From Sphingomonadaceae bacterium (GTDB lineage Bacteria > Pseudomonadota > Alphaproteobacteria > Sphingomonadales > Sphingomonadaceae), in NCBI GenBank assembly GCA_020446665.1, contig JAGREF010000170.1:1-5431 (forward strand): a stretch of 5,431 nucleotides of DNA, read 5' to 3'. How positions within the stretch are numbered: position 1 is the stretch's first letter; each line of letters begins with the position of its first letter. Position numbers and translations under genes: made by a program. Below are positions 5,229-5,431 of this stretch, one piece after another. The notes under the pieces are model-generated. The model was not told where the DNA came from and did no database searches. It saw nothing but the letters and a program-made list of their open reading frames with translations.

Positions 5229-5431
5229 TTGGTCGACCTGTCACAATATCTGCCCATCCTGATCTTCATGGGCATTGCGCTCGCCCTTTCGGCGGCCTTT
5301 GTCTTCCTGCCCATGGGCGTTGCCCGGCTGACCGGTGCGCACAAGCCGGATGCGGAAAAGCTGAGCGAGTATGAATGCGGATTTCCCGCGTTTGAGGATC
5401 CGCGCAGCCAGTTCGACGTGCGCTTCTATCT
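5229..5431 (+). CDS. nuoA: NADH-quinone oxidoreductase subunit A (3' partial)
   Basis: The first 67 complete codons of NuoA (ND3), a small membrane subunit of respiratory complex I near the quinone site; the gene runs off the window. The protein begins VDLSQYLPIL after the start, has a first membrane helix at about 8-30, then the conserved loop with LSEYECGF (45-52; Cys50 is the conserved ND3 loop cysteine) and FEDPRSQFDVRFY (55-67). The start appears to be TTG at 5229. The frame is closed by TAG at 5190-5192, there is no ATG or GTG between, and the first in-frame ATG (5268) would cut away half of the first helix. Only a short GAG (5218-5220) serves as ribosome binding site. nuoA usually heads the nuo operon, so further nuo genes are expected downstream. 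Confidence 0.95.
   Translation, partial: MVDLSQYLPILIFMGIALALSAAFVFLPMGVARLTGAHKPDAEKLSEYECGFPAFEDPRSQFDVRFY

Noticed and set aside
1..5431. Possible undescribed multi-gene system (defence, mobile, biosynthetic) across the window
   Set aside because: All six genes belong to well-known families, have no shared theme, alternate in orientation and show even GC-rich composition with no sign of transfer. The window reads as conserved core chromosome.

Overview
The window looks like an ordinary stretch of core chromosome from a GC-rich alphaproteobacterium. The NuoA, SH3_4-type protein, hydroxyacid dehydrogenase and thiolase sequences all read like those of the Sphingomonadales (Erythrobacter / Novosphingobium group). 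That placement comes from remembered family resemblance and was not checked by a search. I saw no mobile element, phage gene, CRISPR array, rRNA or tRNA.

Layout: (1) Positions 1-780, plus strand: the C-terminal part of a nitronate monooxygenase-like flavin oxidoreductase whose start lies before the window. (2) Positions 781-821: a 41-bp convergent gap holding a GC-rich hairpin. (3) Positions 822-2126, minus strand: an ammonium channel of the Amt family with its own leader, a strong ribosome binding site and a candidate promoter. (4) Positions 2218-3237, minus strand: a D-2-hydroxyacid dehydrogenase of the glyoxylate/hydroxypyruvate reductase type, upstream of amt on the same strand. (5) Positions 3342-3812, plus strand: a small exported protein with two SH3-like domains, divergent from the dehydrogenase. 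(6) A perfect 13-bp hairpin at 3795-3823, between the convergent SH3 and thiolase genes. (7) Positions 3831-5027, minus strand: an acetyl-CoA acetyltransferase (thiolase). (8) Positions 5229-5431, plus strand: the first half of nuoA, probably the head of the complex I operon, divergent from the thiolase and apparently starting at TTG.

The genes do not form one pathway. They are small, mostly single-gene units in alternating orientation: nitronate or flavin-dependent oxidation, ammonium uptake, 2-keto/2-hydroxy acid metabolism, an envelope SH3 protein, acetoacetyl-CoA metabolism and respiration. Convergent ends are marked by hairpins. Four gene starts (amt, SH3 gene, thiolase, nuoA) have a TTGnnn - 16/17 bp - CTAnnn arrangement that could be housekeeping promoters of the alphaproteobacterial kind.

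No intergenic stretch exceeds about 200 bases, and all of them are covered by entries below. I found no convincing undescribed system. The points most worth a second look are a cysteine motif in the nitronate monooxygenase-like protein, a possibly leaderless SH3 gene, leader hairpins before amt and the thiolase, and the TTG start of nuoA.
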